Positions 1-11,745 of a stretch of 64,000 nucleotides of DNA are shown here, in pieces. A model generated the notes under the pieces. It was not told the DNA's origin, ran no database searches, and saw only the letters and a list, made by a program, of their open reading frames with translations. The DNA comes from Aureobasidium sp. EXF-3400 (taxonomy: Eukaryota; Ascomycota; Dothideomycetes; Dothideales; Saccotheciaceae). The stretch covers positions 1 through 64,000 of the forward strand of contig SWBL01000181.1 of assembly GCA_024195585.1 (NCBI GenBank). The letters run 5' to 3'. The first letter of the stretch is position 1; every line of letters starts with the position of its first letter. The position numbers were made by a program, and so were the translations under genes.

Positions 1-931
1 TATTGCGATGCCGGAGCCAAGGCTCTTCTTGGCGGATTGTGTATATAACCATGCCGTGCGCCAGTAGTCTAAAAAATCAAGTTCCTTTGGCAATCACAAT
101 GTCTGACGATGTCGCTGGGTGTACAACCCTGTCGTCTCTTGGCATGTTGACATCAGTAATCTAGAAGCCTAGCAACGTTCTCAACGTCTTCGATGTCCTA
201 ACTCTCAATGCCTCTTAAGAATACCCATGTCATGTGTCACTATACTGGTGCTCAGTCTTACATCTGCAGTCAACTTCCAAAAGATTGCCGCTGGGTTCCG
301 TGTAGTTGATTGTACGCGTACAAGTGTATTCGATAAGCATTGCCGTTCCCACTTTGTCGTGCAATACACAACCGTTTTGTTGAAAGCTTCGTGCTGCAAG
401 CTCCCGCTCAAGCCGAAAGAGCAGACAGGAACAAGAAGAGATGAGCGTGCTTGCCAAACCTGTCAAGACCGTGAAGCTGCGTGTCGCTCTTTCTAGTTGT
501 CGGGAATTGTTCGTGTTCAAGATGTTCACAGTACACAAGTCTTCGTGACTCGACTGTGATGGTTACCGGCATGAACGAGGGCGAGAAGTCATGAAAGGCC
601 CCGGCATCCCCGGATCGATGGTCACAATTTGAGGCTCTTTAAACATTACAGAATGACGTGCAGGCAATCGGCGAAATTGATGCGCAGCCACCCTCAACAT
701 CGACTCCTTGAGCTCGCGTGAGCCGCTGCCAATCCTTCGACGACTCTCTGTACTGGATTCCTACGCGACATCGACGTACTGCCTTTCGACAAGAGTGATG
801 GGCATGCCTTGAAGATGCCACCGTCTGCTTCAGCACTTCCGTCTACCCTTGCGACTCTGGGCCTCGATCGCGTGTTGCGATAGCGATTTACTGGAAACCC
901 TGTAACTCTTAATCTTTAATACCCAGTCAGC
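1..931. other. Upstream region, no gene seen
   Basis: Short overlapping open frames occur on both strands here (for example about 227-538), but none has a recognisable motif, an intron pattern or a preferred strand. The stretch ends in the leader of the FMP27-like gene at 932. I read it as intergenic and promoter sequence. No clear TATA element is visible near the start codon. Confidence 0.5.
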
Positions 932-3900
932 ATGCCGCTGCCCACTGCCTCCTTCATCGGCGGTGTTCTGGTACTCGCCTACCTCTCGTCATTTGTCCTG
1001 TTCGCTCTCCTGCGCATCTTGACGGGCATTAGCATCCAGCGCATCGGCTACTCTGGCTTACGTCGCATTGCATTCTCACCCAAGGATGGTATAAAGATAT
1101 ACGTTAGAGGCATCGGCCTGTCTCTTCACCGACCCACCTTTGCGCACCCAACATGGATCAGTCTACATCTTACCGAACCTCAAGTCGTCATAGACCTTCG
1201 CGCATTACAGAACTCGACCAAGAATGCACAAGCCGAAGAAAAGACCCCCTCACAAAAAGACGGCGCATCACAATGGAAAAAGTTGACTGAAGTCAAGGAC
1301 AAGATCAAGAGGTTGCACACAAAGATAAAATACCTGTGTCTGATCGATCTGGTCGCCGTCGGTAGCAGTGTCGTTATCAAAGAGGTGGGAACAATCACCG
1401 TCGAGCGCATTACCCTGGCTGTCGATACAAGAGCAAAGACAGTCGATCGCAGTCGCTTGTTCCAACACGATCAGACAAAGGCTTCATCTCATACTCCTGC
1501 CGAGTGGCAGAGCACCATCCGATCCATTTTGTTCACGCCCGAGGGAAAGGAGTCTTCTGAAATCCTGGATGGCTTGTCTCTGAGTGTGCACGGCTTCTTA
1601 CACCCGCATCTCGAGGGCTTGCGCGATGCCTCAATCGCTCTGAAGCTAGGTCGGCTTGATATACCCTACGACGATCTGTTGGATGCGAACGAGAAGCTGC
1701 ACCAAATTCGTGGTCTTGCCAAACACGAGACCAGAGACTCGGCATCTGTACAAGCTCCGAAGATTGCCATTAACGATGTGCTCAAGGAACCTCAGGATAT
1801 TCAGGATCGCGAGGAGAAGCTCATGGAAGCCGTGGCAGAGTCGAGAGAGTTCCTTGGATCCGCACTCAAGGGTATACAGGAATTCCAATTGGCTATTGGC
1901 TTCTTGGGTCTTTCCAGGCGCATCAGATCTTTGCACACTTCTGGCCAACATGTTTATTTCAACATGGCTATGAAGGAATTAGGCCTCGATCTTTTGCGGC
2001 TTGATTCAAGGAGTCCAGCGCATCGCATGTATTTCTCACCATCGGATGTTGCTCATCAAGCTTTGCTCACAGCTATTTCCATTTCGGCTGGTGTTGACGA
2101 TGGTCACGATCATCCTGAGCGCATGCTCTATGTGCCCATGGTCACTGCCACGGTCAAGACTACGCTTCCTTCAAAAACTTTACAGAAGCCAGATGATACC
2201 ACCAACGTGCGAGAACGCAACAGTAACATTCTGTTTGCTAATCTTGTATGCACTTCGCCATCTATTGATCTGGATCCAAAGCACTTGCCACTCCTGCTAG
2301 CTATCGCCAAAGTACGGCAAGAATCCAAGAAGTCATCCAAAGCTCCTTTGTTGACCAGTCGCGGCTTTTTATCCCGCCTCCTGCCAAAAGCTATCATCAA
2401 AATTGCTATTCAGGAACCTGTCGTCAGGGTCTCACTTCCTCCGTTGAGTCCAGCATACACTGGAGACGTTGAGTACGATCTGCTTATTTCGTCAACTTCC
2501 ACCATGTCTTTGGACATTGACTCACAACATTCCTCAACTGAGTCCGCAATCAAGTATGGCTTGCATCTCCACTACAGACAGACTTCGAGCCAGCTATATT
2601 ACCAAACCAATGCTGGCCAAAAGCATGACCTCTTGCAGACTGAGACCATTGAGGTCAAGGTTGACGTCAACGTACTACCACAGCCCGAGGTCTTTGTCTA
2701 TGGTAGATTCCAGACATTCTCGGTGTTCTTGGTACGAACAGAAATTTCTGAAGGTATCCATCAGATTGTCAAGGCTGCTCGTCGAGAAACAGACACAAAC
2801 AGTGGATCGACAGTTGTGAAGAAGCCAAGTTTCCTTCGTCAAATGCCTGATTGGCTACAACATGTGAGCATTCAAGGTGCCGACTTCAACGTCGAGCTTG
2901 CAGGTGTGGATCAAGCTGTTTCAAAATATGCTCGTGGATTCGCTTTGCAGCTCGAATCATGGTCAGCCGAGTACAAGGCGCACCGCGAAGACGTCTACGT
3001 TCCTGTACCACGACGCAGATCACTCAGTAGATCGTTCTCACGCGAAAGAAATGATCGATCAACAACGCCAGAGGCTCCAAGAAAGAAGCAAACATTACCA
3101 ACTGACGGACGAAGATTAGCCGTGCATATTCAAGGCCTGGAGGGTCATATTATCGACGCTGTCGAAGATTCCACTGCAAATCCCTTCATCAACTTGCCTA
3201 AATTCGAGATGGCATTCTCAACATCGAGCGACATACAAGGACCACTCTTCCACATCAATTCACATGCCAAGAGTCTACAAGTGGAATACTCACTCTACAA
3301 GCACTTCTCGATTGGTGTAGCAGTATTGACATTCCGAAGAATGTTCTCGAGGCTGGGACCCCATCATTTGGACGAGGAAAGCAAGAAGCATCAACCAAGC
3401 TCGACTGCCAAGACCCGAGACCATTCTCAATACGATCAGATCTTGATGAGCGAAGTGACCACAATTGACTTCAAAGCAAACCTCATTCAGGTGAAGGCGG
3501 AAATGCCTGCAGATCCGCCATTGATGATACAGATCTTTGGTGCCGATTGTGGCCGTCATAGATGGGCTACGCCGTTTGCGCGACTCAAGGTTGTAAGACT
3601 GCTTGCGGGCACTCCTAACATGAAACAAGTCTGGAGTCGTATCGTCAGTGTCAAGAATCTTCGGTTTGACCTGCGCGAGATGAAGATCAAATCTGGCCAA
3701 AAGACCGAAATCGCAAAATCCCTCGACTTCACGACAGATGTGGTTCGTATCGGTATTCCACATGGCATGGTTCTACATACAATTTTCGACAACATCATCA
3801 ACACAGTCAAGTCTGTTGAGCAACTACATCATCATTTCAGCACCGGAACGCTTGAATACATCCTGGAAAAGCATCCCGAGGGACCAAAGAAGATTCCAAG

Positions 3901-6900
3901 AATATCTGTGCGCGCTCAGTTGTTGCTCTTCGAAATTGAGGACAGTGGGTTCGAATGGAAACTTGGCACAATCTACCGAGCTGGTCTGGCCGAACAGCAG
4001 CAGCGTCTCGCACGTGAAGAAGCCTTCAGACTCAAGGTCAAGAACGCAGAGTCACAACGCCAGAGAAGAGGTTCACGCGTGCGCACGAATTCTCAGCAAC
4101 CACCGCCATCTCGTAGACGCAGCTTGTCTCGTCCTGGAACGTCACACCATAGAAGGAGCAAGAGCGCCCACTCGATTCACACACTGCGAGAAGAAGATGA
4201 AGAATCTTCTTCTGAGAAGCGTCGTGGCAGAGGTCGTGATCGCAAGATTCGATACAACACTGACGGCAAGGCTGATTTCAGTGGCGCAAACACTCGTACT
4301 GTTGAAAAAGCTCATGCCAAGCTGCAGCAATTCAATGCTCAGAGCTGGAAGAAGCGCATCGACCGAGCCTTGGGTACACAGAGCCATGCCATCAAAGAGT
4401 TACGTGGCATCTTGTGGGGTATTAATGACTTGCCAGACGAGTTTGAACAAGCTGAGAGTGTAATGGCTATACCACAACGGCCTGCTTTGATGGCTGCCCA
4501 TCTCAGCGATGTGGGTGTCATCATCGACAAGCCCTCTTTTGCACTTGACCAATATCCACACTTCTTACACGACATTGGTAAAGGCATGCCTTTGGCCATG
4601 AAATATGGTCTTCTTATACCCATGAACTTGAAAGTTACCATGGGCGAGGCTCGAGTCATGCTGAGGGACTATCCACTGCCTCTTCTTCACGTCCCTGCAA
4701 TTCGTCCTGGTCAATCTCCCCGGCTTGCTAGTTTATCTCTCAGTACAGACTTTGTCGTCGCTGAGGAGTTCCAAGGAATAGAGTCTCAACGCCACATCAA
4801 TGTAGTTGTGGTGCCCAAACACAAATTTGGCAAGGACGACCGTGAGAAAAACTTCTCTATCGATGTGCGTAGAACCATATCGGCTGTGAAAACTTACACG
4901 AACATGAAGATCGACATCAACACGAGCTCACCTACACGCATTACCTGGGGAGCTTCATATCAACCTGCCATTCAGGATATGATGCAGGTCATTGAGAACT
5001 TCACAAAGCCACCTATGGATCCATCCGACAGAGTTGGGTTCTGGGACAAGATCAGACTCAGTTTCCATTCGCGTCTCGACATCAATTGGAAAGGTGACGG
5101 TGATGTTCATCTCTGCCTCAAGGGTTCTCGCGATCCTTATGTTGTGACTGGTCTAGGAGCCGGATTCGTCATGGTCTGGAGAAACCAGGTTCGCTGGAGA
5201 ATTGCCCAGGACGATGACCCTCGCAAATTCATGACTGTCGATAGCGGTGACTATGTTTTGGCTATACCTGATTACAACTACTATGCCCGAGAGCTCAAGG
5301 AAAATGAAGAAATTGATTCACAAAGCGGGTCAAACAGCGTGAACAGTAGCAAGGCTACAGCTGCTTTCAAGAAAGTTGTCATGAAATTGTCCGGAAACGT
5401 GCAATGGATGGCCGGTCTGACATTCGAACGTGATGTTGAGAACGGCAAGAGAAGCTTCGACTTCTGTCCTCACTACAAAGTCAAGCTCAGACATCCTGAT
5501 TATGCCAAAGCACCACTAGGGGAAGTGTACGATGCATTCAAGGATTTCAGAAGTCAATGGATTCACGGTTCTATTGCCATCTCTGCACCGCAAGATCGAG
5601 ACTGGAATGTGGCCAACCTCCAACCATCAAAGAACTACAACTCTGTCCATCTCACTCCTCGCTTCTTTACGCATTTCTACAACTGGTGGTCACTATTCTC
5701 TGGGGTCATGTCACTACCCGTCCGCCAAGGTCCTCTTTGGGGAAGCATGGAGAAGTCGAGCAAGAAGTTTGGTCGCCATCTTGGCACAATCAAGTACAAC
5801 CTGCTCTTCTCGCCTCTATTTATCAGTCACATCTACAAGCACAAAGATGCTGAAGATTATCAAAATGATGTCGTTTCTGCCACAGGTCTGAAGATGAAAC
5901 TTGATAGCTTCATGTTGGATCTTCATCAACGCAGGGAAACTTTCGAACTCCCAGCGACTGGTGAGAAGAAGGCAAAGCGAACGACCTCAATGAAGATCAA
6001 CCAATGCCAACTTGATTTCATCTCAGCTGATATCCGAGCCATATCTGCATCTATAAAGGGAACCAATACGACCGACATTGATCGTGCTGATGAGGCTACA
6101 CTGGCTTCCTACCAGACAAGCAACGTTACTCATGTCGATATGTCCAAGTTTACAATACCTGACAATGACCTGACTTGGATTGATATGGATGATTTTGTCG
6201 AGCTTGATTGGATCTTGCCAGCAGAGACAAATCCTGCGACAAAGATTCTCCCCCTCGCCTTTGCACCTCGCTTCACGTATTTCAGACAGACAGACCACGG
6301 TGATTCCGTTTCGGGCGACACGACAAGATCTAGTATCTTTGGCGATGAGCCCACTCATTTCTGCGTCATGTCCAGACGAAACGATCCTCGCCGAGTCCAA
6401 GCTGACCTTATCGAGTCTCGCATCCATCGTATCGAAGAGCAGATGGCCCACAACGAACGTGCGGTCGGAGAGCAAGAAGTCAAGGTTGTGAGGACGCATG
6501 AAGGCGATGAACAGCTTAACGAGCGACTTCGAGCTTTGAAGAACCACGCCGAAGCATTGCAGAAAAAACATGAATTCTTATGTGAACTGCTGGACGTGCT
6601 TATTGAAAAGTTGCAACAAGAAGATCCGTCGATCGCTGCAGAGATCGATACAGACGAATTGCCTGACAGAGATGCCGAGAAGGACAACGGGCCAAAGGAG
6701 GACACGAATCCGATTACAGACTACACGAGCGACTTCAACAACAGATTTGTTGTGCACAATGCTCAAATCAAGTGGAACAATTCTCTACGAAACATTATCC
6801 TACGATACGTACATCAAGTCAGTCAAAGACGCGGTTTTGTATATTACATGTCTAGAAGAGCTGTCAAATTCATTCTGGATATTCTTGAGGAACAGAAGAA

Positions 6901-9793
6901 ATCGAGCCCACAAGCACAGGACAACCGTAACAACAGCACAGTCAGCAGCGATACATCTTTCCTGCCCTTAACGCCCAGTCAAGAAGACGAAAACGCCGTT
7001 CAAGATAGAATCGACCAGCTTCTCAACGATGGAAGACAGTTTGTCAATGCCGACGATCCCAAGACACAGGAGTGCACGGAGCCAGCTGGCAAGGAAGGCG
7101 GTGGAGAAGGCATCTCAACCGAGTACACTCCGCAGAACACCTATCACTTCCGCCTCATCGCTCCACAGATCCAGCTTCAAAGCGAGAAGAATCCAAAGTC
7201 TGTCATGCTGGTTGCCGCTAAAGGTATGCAACTCAGAGTCGTTCAGATTATGGACAAGGAAAGAGTTCTCGATGAGATTAGTGGCTTGGTGCAAACACGT
7301 TTTACTGCCGCAATGGACAGTATGCAAGTCTTCGTCGCCAGCACCAAGACCTTCTCGACCGATTACCTCCATATGTACTCTGGCAATCGCTATGGTGGTA
7401 AACCTGGAGAGTACTGGCCACCTTGGGTACCCTTGGAAGTCATGTTCGAGTTCCAGGTCAACCCATACGGTTTCTCAAGAGTCGTTCACCGTACCTCGGC
7501 AAGTTTGCGCTACGACAAATACAACAACCTGCGTCTGAAATACAATGACGATGTCAGTGGTGGAGATGGGGACAAAGCCCAAAGTCCAGATGCCTCCGAC
7601 CCTCGCATGGACCACATCTATATCGAGTTCCCACATCTCAGGGCCATCTGCGACTCTAATCAGTACTTTTCCATGTACGTCATCGTACTGGACTTGTTAC
7701 TGTATAGTGAGCCACTGGAGAAGACTCGTAGTGAAAGACTCGAAAAGATCATGCTGGCCTCTGACTTCAGCGATCTTACAGGCGCACCCGAGATGGTAGA
7801 GATGCTGCAAGCTCGAATCCGACAGCTCGAAGATATCAAGATGCATTTCCAAGTCAACGAGAAATTCTTGGATCGTCAGGGATGGAAAGATAGAATTGCT
7901 CTTGATGCGGATCTTGCTGCCTGTGAGGATGAACTGTTCTTCATGATGAAGGCGATCACGACTTCTCAGAGCAGAGTAGAGGATCGCAATCAAGAGGATT
8001 CTCCCGGCCTACTGAGATGGCTCATATCTTCTAAGGAGATCGCATGGCATCTCATCCGTGGTGAGAATGAGTCGCTTCTGGAGTTCCAGCTCAAGGATGG
8101 TCTTTTTGATCGTACCGACAACAATGATGGCTCGAATTTCAGCTGCGTGGAGATTGGCAGAATCAACGGTTTCAATCTGCTGCCGAACGCAGTATATCCA
8201 GAAATCATTGCGCCATATATTGATCCAGCTCGTGGCTATACCAAGCAAAAGGACATGAAGATGTTGCGTGTACAGTGGCTGATGCTTGAAGCCATTGCAG
8301 GTATTCCTGTCGTCGACTACTTTGAAGTCAATGTCATGCCTCTGCGTGTCCAACTTGAGCGCGAGATTGCTAAGAAATTGTTCGAATACCTCTTCCCGGG
8401 TGTTGGTGGTAATGCATTTGAAGGTGGTGGCTTCTCACCCTTCATGGTCCGTAACATGGCCTTGCCAGAGGACGATGAGGAAGATTCGGACGACAAGAAA
8501 GACAATTCACCGCAGGATGAAAGCACCGATGGAGCTCGACTCCAAGGTGTGGGAACTGGAGTAGGCGAACTCGAACACAGAGTCCAACCAACTCTCAAAC
8601 TGCCAGAAGGAAAAGTACCTGTCAAGAATGGCAAGAACAAGGGCCTTGGTATCAGCCATTCAACTTCGTCCTTGCACAATCTCCACTGGAACCCTTTCAG
8701 TCATTCCGACAAGTCGTCGAGTAATATCGCCAAAAAGCAGAACAACAACAACACTGCATCGAATGCCAGCCTTGTCAGCCGCACGCCTTCACAACGTTCG
8801 TCTGAGACAAACTCTCTCGCCGAATCAGAAATGTCTAAGAAGAAGTCCAACAAGAAAGGCAAATCGGACAAAGATGACAAAGAAGGCTCTGACGATCTCT
8901 CGCTCATGCTGTCCCGTGCTTCCAACTACATGACCCTGGCCTTCTTCAAAGTTCCTAGCATGGTTCTCTGCCTCAGCTACAAAGGATCAGGCAAGCGAAA
9001 TATTGAAGATGTGCATGATCTCGTGTTCCGCATGCCAACGCTCGAGTATCGTAACAAGACATGGTCAAACCTCGACTTGGCTCTGCAGATCAAGAGGGAC
9101 CTTATCAAAGCCCTGATCTCCCATGCTGGCGCCATTGTGGGCAATAAGTTCCACCACCATCGACCCTCGCGACAAGCTGCCGCCAGTAAGCTTCGAGAGA
9201 TAGCAAATCTCAGCACTATGCACATCCATAGAGAAACAGAAGGCGTGCGCAACAGTGGAGAAAGCACGCCGATCACAACTTCAAGTATCGTCGAAGAAGA
9301 AGAAGAAGACGAAGCAGAAGATCGTGACGAAACTCCTGCTCGTCCGTCGTTCACCTCTGGCCGTCCGTCTGTATTCGATGACCACCATATCGAGTCCTCG
9401 CCGAATAGTCTGTTTGACTCTAGAACCAAGAGCATCACACCTTCTCTCACCAGATCGCTCGAGACTGAAGGCGGACCCGTGCCTCCACCTCGCCCTCGCC
9501 CCCAAACGGGATACTCTCATATGTCTCGCACATACACCAATACCTCTTCTCTCCACACACCCCACAGGAAGTCTGAAGAGTTGAGGGCCAGGAGTACGAG
9601 TATTGGCAGCGAGAAGAAGGGCTTGTTTGGACGATTGAGACCGGGCACCAGCGGGTCTGCGATGAGTGCGGAGCATAAGAATGGTATGGCTCATTCACAG
9701 GCAGATGGAACAGACGATGAAGGCTTCAAGTCTAGACTTTTGCTCGGAGGACAGAAGTTGCTCAATAAATTGCCGCACGGTGGTAAAAGCTAG
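932..9793 (+). CDS. FMP27: FMP27/BLTP2 bridge-like lipid transfer protein
   Basis: This single uninterrupted frame of 2,953 residues starts at an ATG. The family (yeast Fmp27, animal Hobbit/BLTP2, plant SABRE) forms a long hydrophobic groove that carries phospholipids at ER-plasma membrane contacts; that role is known from the family and not visible here. Visible features: an N-terminal membrane anchor at about residues 8-30; the GFWDK signature near residue 1,369 followed by a DINWKG segment; the WPPW signature near residue 2,161; coiled-coil sequence at about 1,820-1,920; and basic or acidic low-complexity stretches near 1,050-1,110 and 2,510-2,660, then a Ser/Pro-rich tail after about 2,770. 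Length fits fungal members. The absence of introns over 8.9 kb contrasts with most neighbours. Confidence in the family is high; lipid specificity cannot be told. Confidence 0.95.
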   Translation: MPLPTASFIGGVLVLAYLSSFVLFALLRILTGISIQRIGYSGLRRIAFSPKDGIKIYVRGIGLSLHRPTFAHPTWISLHLTEPQVVIDLRALQNSTKNAQAEEKTPSQKDGASQWKKLTEVKDKIKRLHTKIKYLCLIDLVAVGSSVVIKEVGTITVERITLAVDTRAKTVDRSRLFQHDQTKASSHTPAEWQSTIRSILFTPEGKESSEILDGLSLSVHGFLHPHLEGLRDASIALKLGRLDIPYDDLLDANEKLHQIRGLAKHETRDSASVQAPKIAINDVLKEPQDIQDREEKLMEAVAESREFLGSALKGIQEFQLAIGFLGLSRRIRSLHTSGQHVYFNMAMKELGLDLLRLDSRSPAHRMYFSPSDVAHQALLTAISISAGVDDGHDHPERMLYVPMVTATVKTTLPSKTLQKPDDTTNVRERNSNILFANLVCTSPSIDLDPKHLPLLLAIAKVRQESKKSSKAPLLTSRGFLSRLLPKAIIKIAIQEPVVRVSLPPLSPAYTGDVEYDLLISSTSTMSLDIDSQHSSTESAIKYGLHLHYRQTSSQLYYQTNAGQKHDLLQTETIEVKVDVNVLPQPEVFVYGRFQTFSVFLVRTEISEGIHQIVKAARRETDTNSGSTVVKKPSFLRQMPDWLQHVSIQGADFNVELAGVDQAVSKYARGFALQLESWSAEYKAHREDVYVPVPRRRSLSRSFSRERNDRSTTPEAPRKKQTLPTDGRRLAVHIQGLEGHIIDAVEDSTANPFINLPKFEMAFSTSSDIQGPLFHINSHAKSLQVEYSLYKHFSIGVAVLTFRRMFSRLGPHHLDEESKKHQPSSTAKTRDHSQYDQILMSEVTTIDFKANLIQVKAEMPADPPLMIQIFGADCGRHRWATPFARLKVVRLLAGTPNMKQVWSRIVSVKNLRFDLREMKIKSGQKTEIAKSLDFTTDVVRIGIPHGMVLHTIFDNIINTVKSVEQLHHHFSTGTLEYILEKHPEGPKKIPRISVRAQLLLFEIEDSGFEWKLGTIYRAGLAEQQQRLAREEAFRLKVKNAESQRQRRGSRVRTNSQQPPPSRRRSLSRPGTSHHRRSKSAHSIHTLREEDEESSSEKRRGRGRDRKIRYNTDGKADFSGANTRTVEKAHAKLQQFNAQSWKKRIDRALGTQSHAIKELRGILWGINDLPDEFEQAESVMAIPQRPALMAAHLSDVGVIIDKPSFALDQYPHFLHDIGKGMPLAMKYGLLIPMNLKVTMGEARVMLRDYPLPLLHVPAIRPGQSPRLASLSLSTDFVVAEEFQGIESQRHINVVVVPKHKFGKDDREKNFSIDVRRTISAVKTYTNMKIDINTSSPTRITWGASYQPAIQDMMQVIENFTKPPMDPSDRVGFWDKIRLSFHSRLDINWKGDGDVHLCLKGSRDPYVVTGLGAGFVMVWRNQVRWRIAQDDDPRKFMTVDSGDYVLAIPDYNYYARELKENEEIDSQSGSNSVNSSKATAAFKKVVMKLSGNVQWMAGLTFERDVENGKRSFDFCPHYKVKLRHPDYAKAPLGEVYDAFKDFRSQWIHGSIAISAPQDRDWNVANLQPSKNYNSVHLTPRFFTHFYNWWSLFSGVMSLPVRQGPLWGSMEKSSKKFGRHLGTIKYNLLFSPLFISHIYKHKDAEDYQNDVVSATGLKMKLDSFMLDLHQRRETFELPATGEKKAKRTTSMKINQCQLDFISADIRAISASIKGTNTTDIDRADEATLASYQTSNVTHVDMSKFTIPDNDLTWIDMDDFVELDWILPAETNPATKILPLAFAPRFTYFRQTDHGDSVSGDTTRSSIFGDEPTHFCVMSRRNDPRRVQADLIESRIHRIEEQMAHNERAVGEQEVKVVRTHEGDEQLNERLRALKNHAEALQKKHEFLCELLDVLIEKLQQEDPSIAAEIDTDELPDRDAEKDNGPKEDTNPITDYTSDFNNRFVVHNAQIKWNNSLRNIILRYVHQVSQRRGFVYYMSRRAVKFILDILEEQKKSSPQAQDNRNNSTVSSDTSFLPLTPSQEDENAVQDRIDQLLNDGRQFVNADDPKTQECTEPAGKEGGGEGISTEYTPQNTYHFRLIAPQIQLQSEKNPKSVMLVAAKGMQLRVVQIMDKERVLDEISGLVQTRFTAAMDSMQVFVASTKTFSTDYLHMYSGNRYGGKPGEYWPPWVPLEVMFEFQVNPYGFSRVVHRTSASLRYDKYNNLRLKYNDDVSGGDGDKAQSPDASDPRMDHIYIEFPHLRAICDSNQYFSMYVIVLDLLLYSEPLEKTRSERLEKIMLASDFSDLTGAPEMVEMLQARIRQLEDIKMHFQVNEKFLDRQGWKDRIALDADLAACEDELFFMMKAITTSQSRVEDRNQEDSPGLLRWLISSKEIAWHLIRGENESLLEFQLKDGLFDRTDNNDGSNFSCVEIGRINGFNLLPNAVYPEIIAPYIDPARGYTKQKDMKMLRVQWLMLEAIAGIPVVDYFEVNVMPLRVQLEREIAKKLFEYLFPGVGGNAFEGGGFSPFMVRNMALPEDDEEDSDDKKDNSPQDESTDGARLQGVGTGVGELEHRVQPTLKLPEGKVPVKNGKNKGLGISHSTSSLHNLHWNPFSHSDKSSSNIAKKQNNNNTASNASLVSRTPSQRSSETNSLAESEMSKKKSNKKGKSDKDDKEGSDDLSLMLSRASNYMTLAFFKVPSMVLCLSYKGSGKRNIEDVHDLVFRMPTLEYRNKTWSNLDLALQIKRDLIKALISHAGAIVGNKFHHHRPSRQAAASKLREIANLSTMHIHRETEGVRNSGESTPITTSSIVEEEEEDEAEDRDETPARPSFTSGRPSVFDDHHIESSPNSLFDSRTKSITPSLTRSLETEGGPVPPPRPRPQTGYSHMSRTYTNTSSLHTPHRKSEELRARSTSIGSEKKGLFGRLRPGTSGSAMSAEHKNGMAHSQADGTDDEGFKSRLLLGGQKLLNKLPHGGKS

Positions 9794-11745
9794 TAGCTTG
9801 AATGTAAAGTATGGAGGAGGCTTTCTGTGGTTTTTACGAAGAGGAGTTTTCTACTAGGGATGGAAAGGGGGGAAGAACGGTCTCTGGTAGAGAGGCTTCT
9901 TTGGTGGTTTGGGTGGGGATCTGTTGGTTTTTTTCTTTTTCTTTGTGCTTTACTTGTAGATATGCTTTTTCTTTTTCGCTTCTCTTGGAGGTTCTTGCTT
10001 CTGCAAGATGGTCCTTTTTTTGTATATTTGAATTTACCTTTTACCATGTATTACTTTTTCAGAGTATGCGCTTGTGGCTATTCAAGGTCTGTTCGTGTCT
10101 AGGTGTTGTTCGCAAAACATGCATCGAGACTACTATGAAGATGTTGGTTTTCTGCAGCGAGTTTCTCTGTCTTGCCCAAGTTGCAGGTACATGAATTGTC
10201 AATTGATGTGGAGATTTTCTTTTTTCGTTGGAAGAGATACTGGCTCTTTTTCACGAGATTGTAAAGTTTCAGATTTGTAATGGTTTGTTGCTTGGTTCAT
10301 GTACACTTTTTTTTGTGGTTTTATACTTGTGTTGTCCAACGGTCTAGAAGATCGGACTGAACACGGAGATGCAGAGTGAGAAAGGAGATGAAGGAAATCA
10401 AGCGGGTTCTGCACACTGCATTTACTATCTTTTCCACTCACCTCGGTCATTCTCACTGTTCGTGTCCTTTTTACTACAGTTCTGTAAAATGGACTTTTTA
10501 CGACTAGTTTTTCTCCCACTTTGGAAGCAATGGATATTCGACACCCCTTCAGAGGGATACTTTGGTCGATGTTCTTTACTCACTCGGTCTTCGGGATAAC
10601 ACTTTATCGAGAATGCTGGTTTACGTTAGTTTTTCGAGGGGAAGGGAACAAGATGAAGGAAACAAGGAGGTCAGTGGGTCTGTTTTTGGGTGGTGAGGTT
10701 TCCAAGTGGTTGACACGTCTACTAAAACTTGGTGCAAGGCACCAGGAGGTGTTTCTCGGGAATGCTGTTAAGAGAGAGAGGTTGTGGACCTGGCTTTCTC
10801 CTTTGTTGTGTTTCTCCTGCGCGAGTGATGGAATAGCTTGCGGCATCGCTCGACTAGACGATGTTGCTGGATTAGGCACTGGAAGGTTGATCTTTCGTTC
10901 TCAACTTTTGTTGATGAGAATGAGAGTTTTACATCAGCTACTTACACAAGTCGAAGTTGTGAAATAGTGACTACTATTGCGCAGTTTATGAAGATTCCTT
11001 ATAAGGTCTTGTACCAAGACTCTCTCACAAGTATCTCTACTCTATTCTGAACGATGTGGAAGACATTGGCAACCGGAGTCGAGGTATACATTCATGCCTG
11101 GCGCACCAGGAGATCTGAGCATCGAGGATGCCGTTACAGCAACAGGATTGCAGCCGTGCAATCTGGAATGGGGGAAAATTCTCCATGAATACACGCTTGC
11201 TAACTAAGTGGGCCGAACAAAGGAAGGGAGACGCAGAGGTCACTGACCCTTTTACTGGATGTACGCGTCTCCGAGATGAGTTAACGCGTAAAATCTGAAG
11301 CTTTGCTCGGAGATGGGGATAGCACGCTAGGGGCTAGGGACCTGATTGAGGGTCTCTCCTCCGCTGTGCTCTTGCGTTGAGAAGCGAGGTTGAGGCGTGG
11401 AGATCCACTCTATTCTTCGTCCAGTCCCGATCGGAACAGGTTTGCTGTCTTGGTATGTGAGTAGTTCCAGATCTACCGTCTGCAACTATTTCTTTTATAG
11501 TGTCGTCGGAGGGAAAAGGATAGTGAGAGAGTCGAACTGTTTATATCGTGTCTCTAAAATGGATGATCACTAACAGTGATAATATTGACTGAGAGGGACA
11601 TAGCAGTAATCGATAGATGCGACAAACGGAAGGCAGATAAGCAAGAAGGGAAGAAACGAGTGACTAAGGTGAAAAGCAGAGACAGGCTGGCTGTAGAAAA
11701 AATGCGCAAATCGTATATCTAGCCGTTGCTCATCGTTATATACAA
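9794..11745. other. Long gene-free interval, T-rich at its left end
   Basis: About 1.95 kb separates the end of the FMP27-like gene from the convergent hydrolase gene. The first 800 bases are strikingly T-rich on the plus strand, with several oligo-T runs, as in a long 3' untranslated region. An open frame at about 10530-10967 has no recognisable domain and is not accepted. No RNA gene or repeat was recognised. Confidence 0.5.

Noticed and set aside
227..538. Overlapping frames on both strands before the FMP27-like gene
   Set aside because: They overlap each other in opposite strands, have no domain and no start or splice support.
10530..10967. Plus-strand frame of about 145 codons in the T-rich interval
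   Set aside because: Composition follows the local G/T bias, with no family signal or conserved motif.
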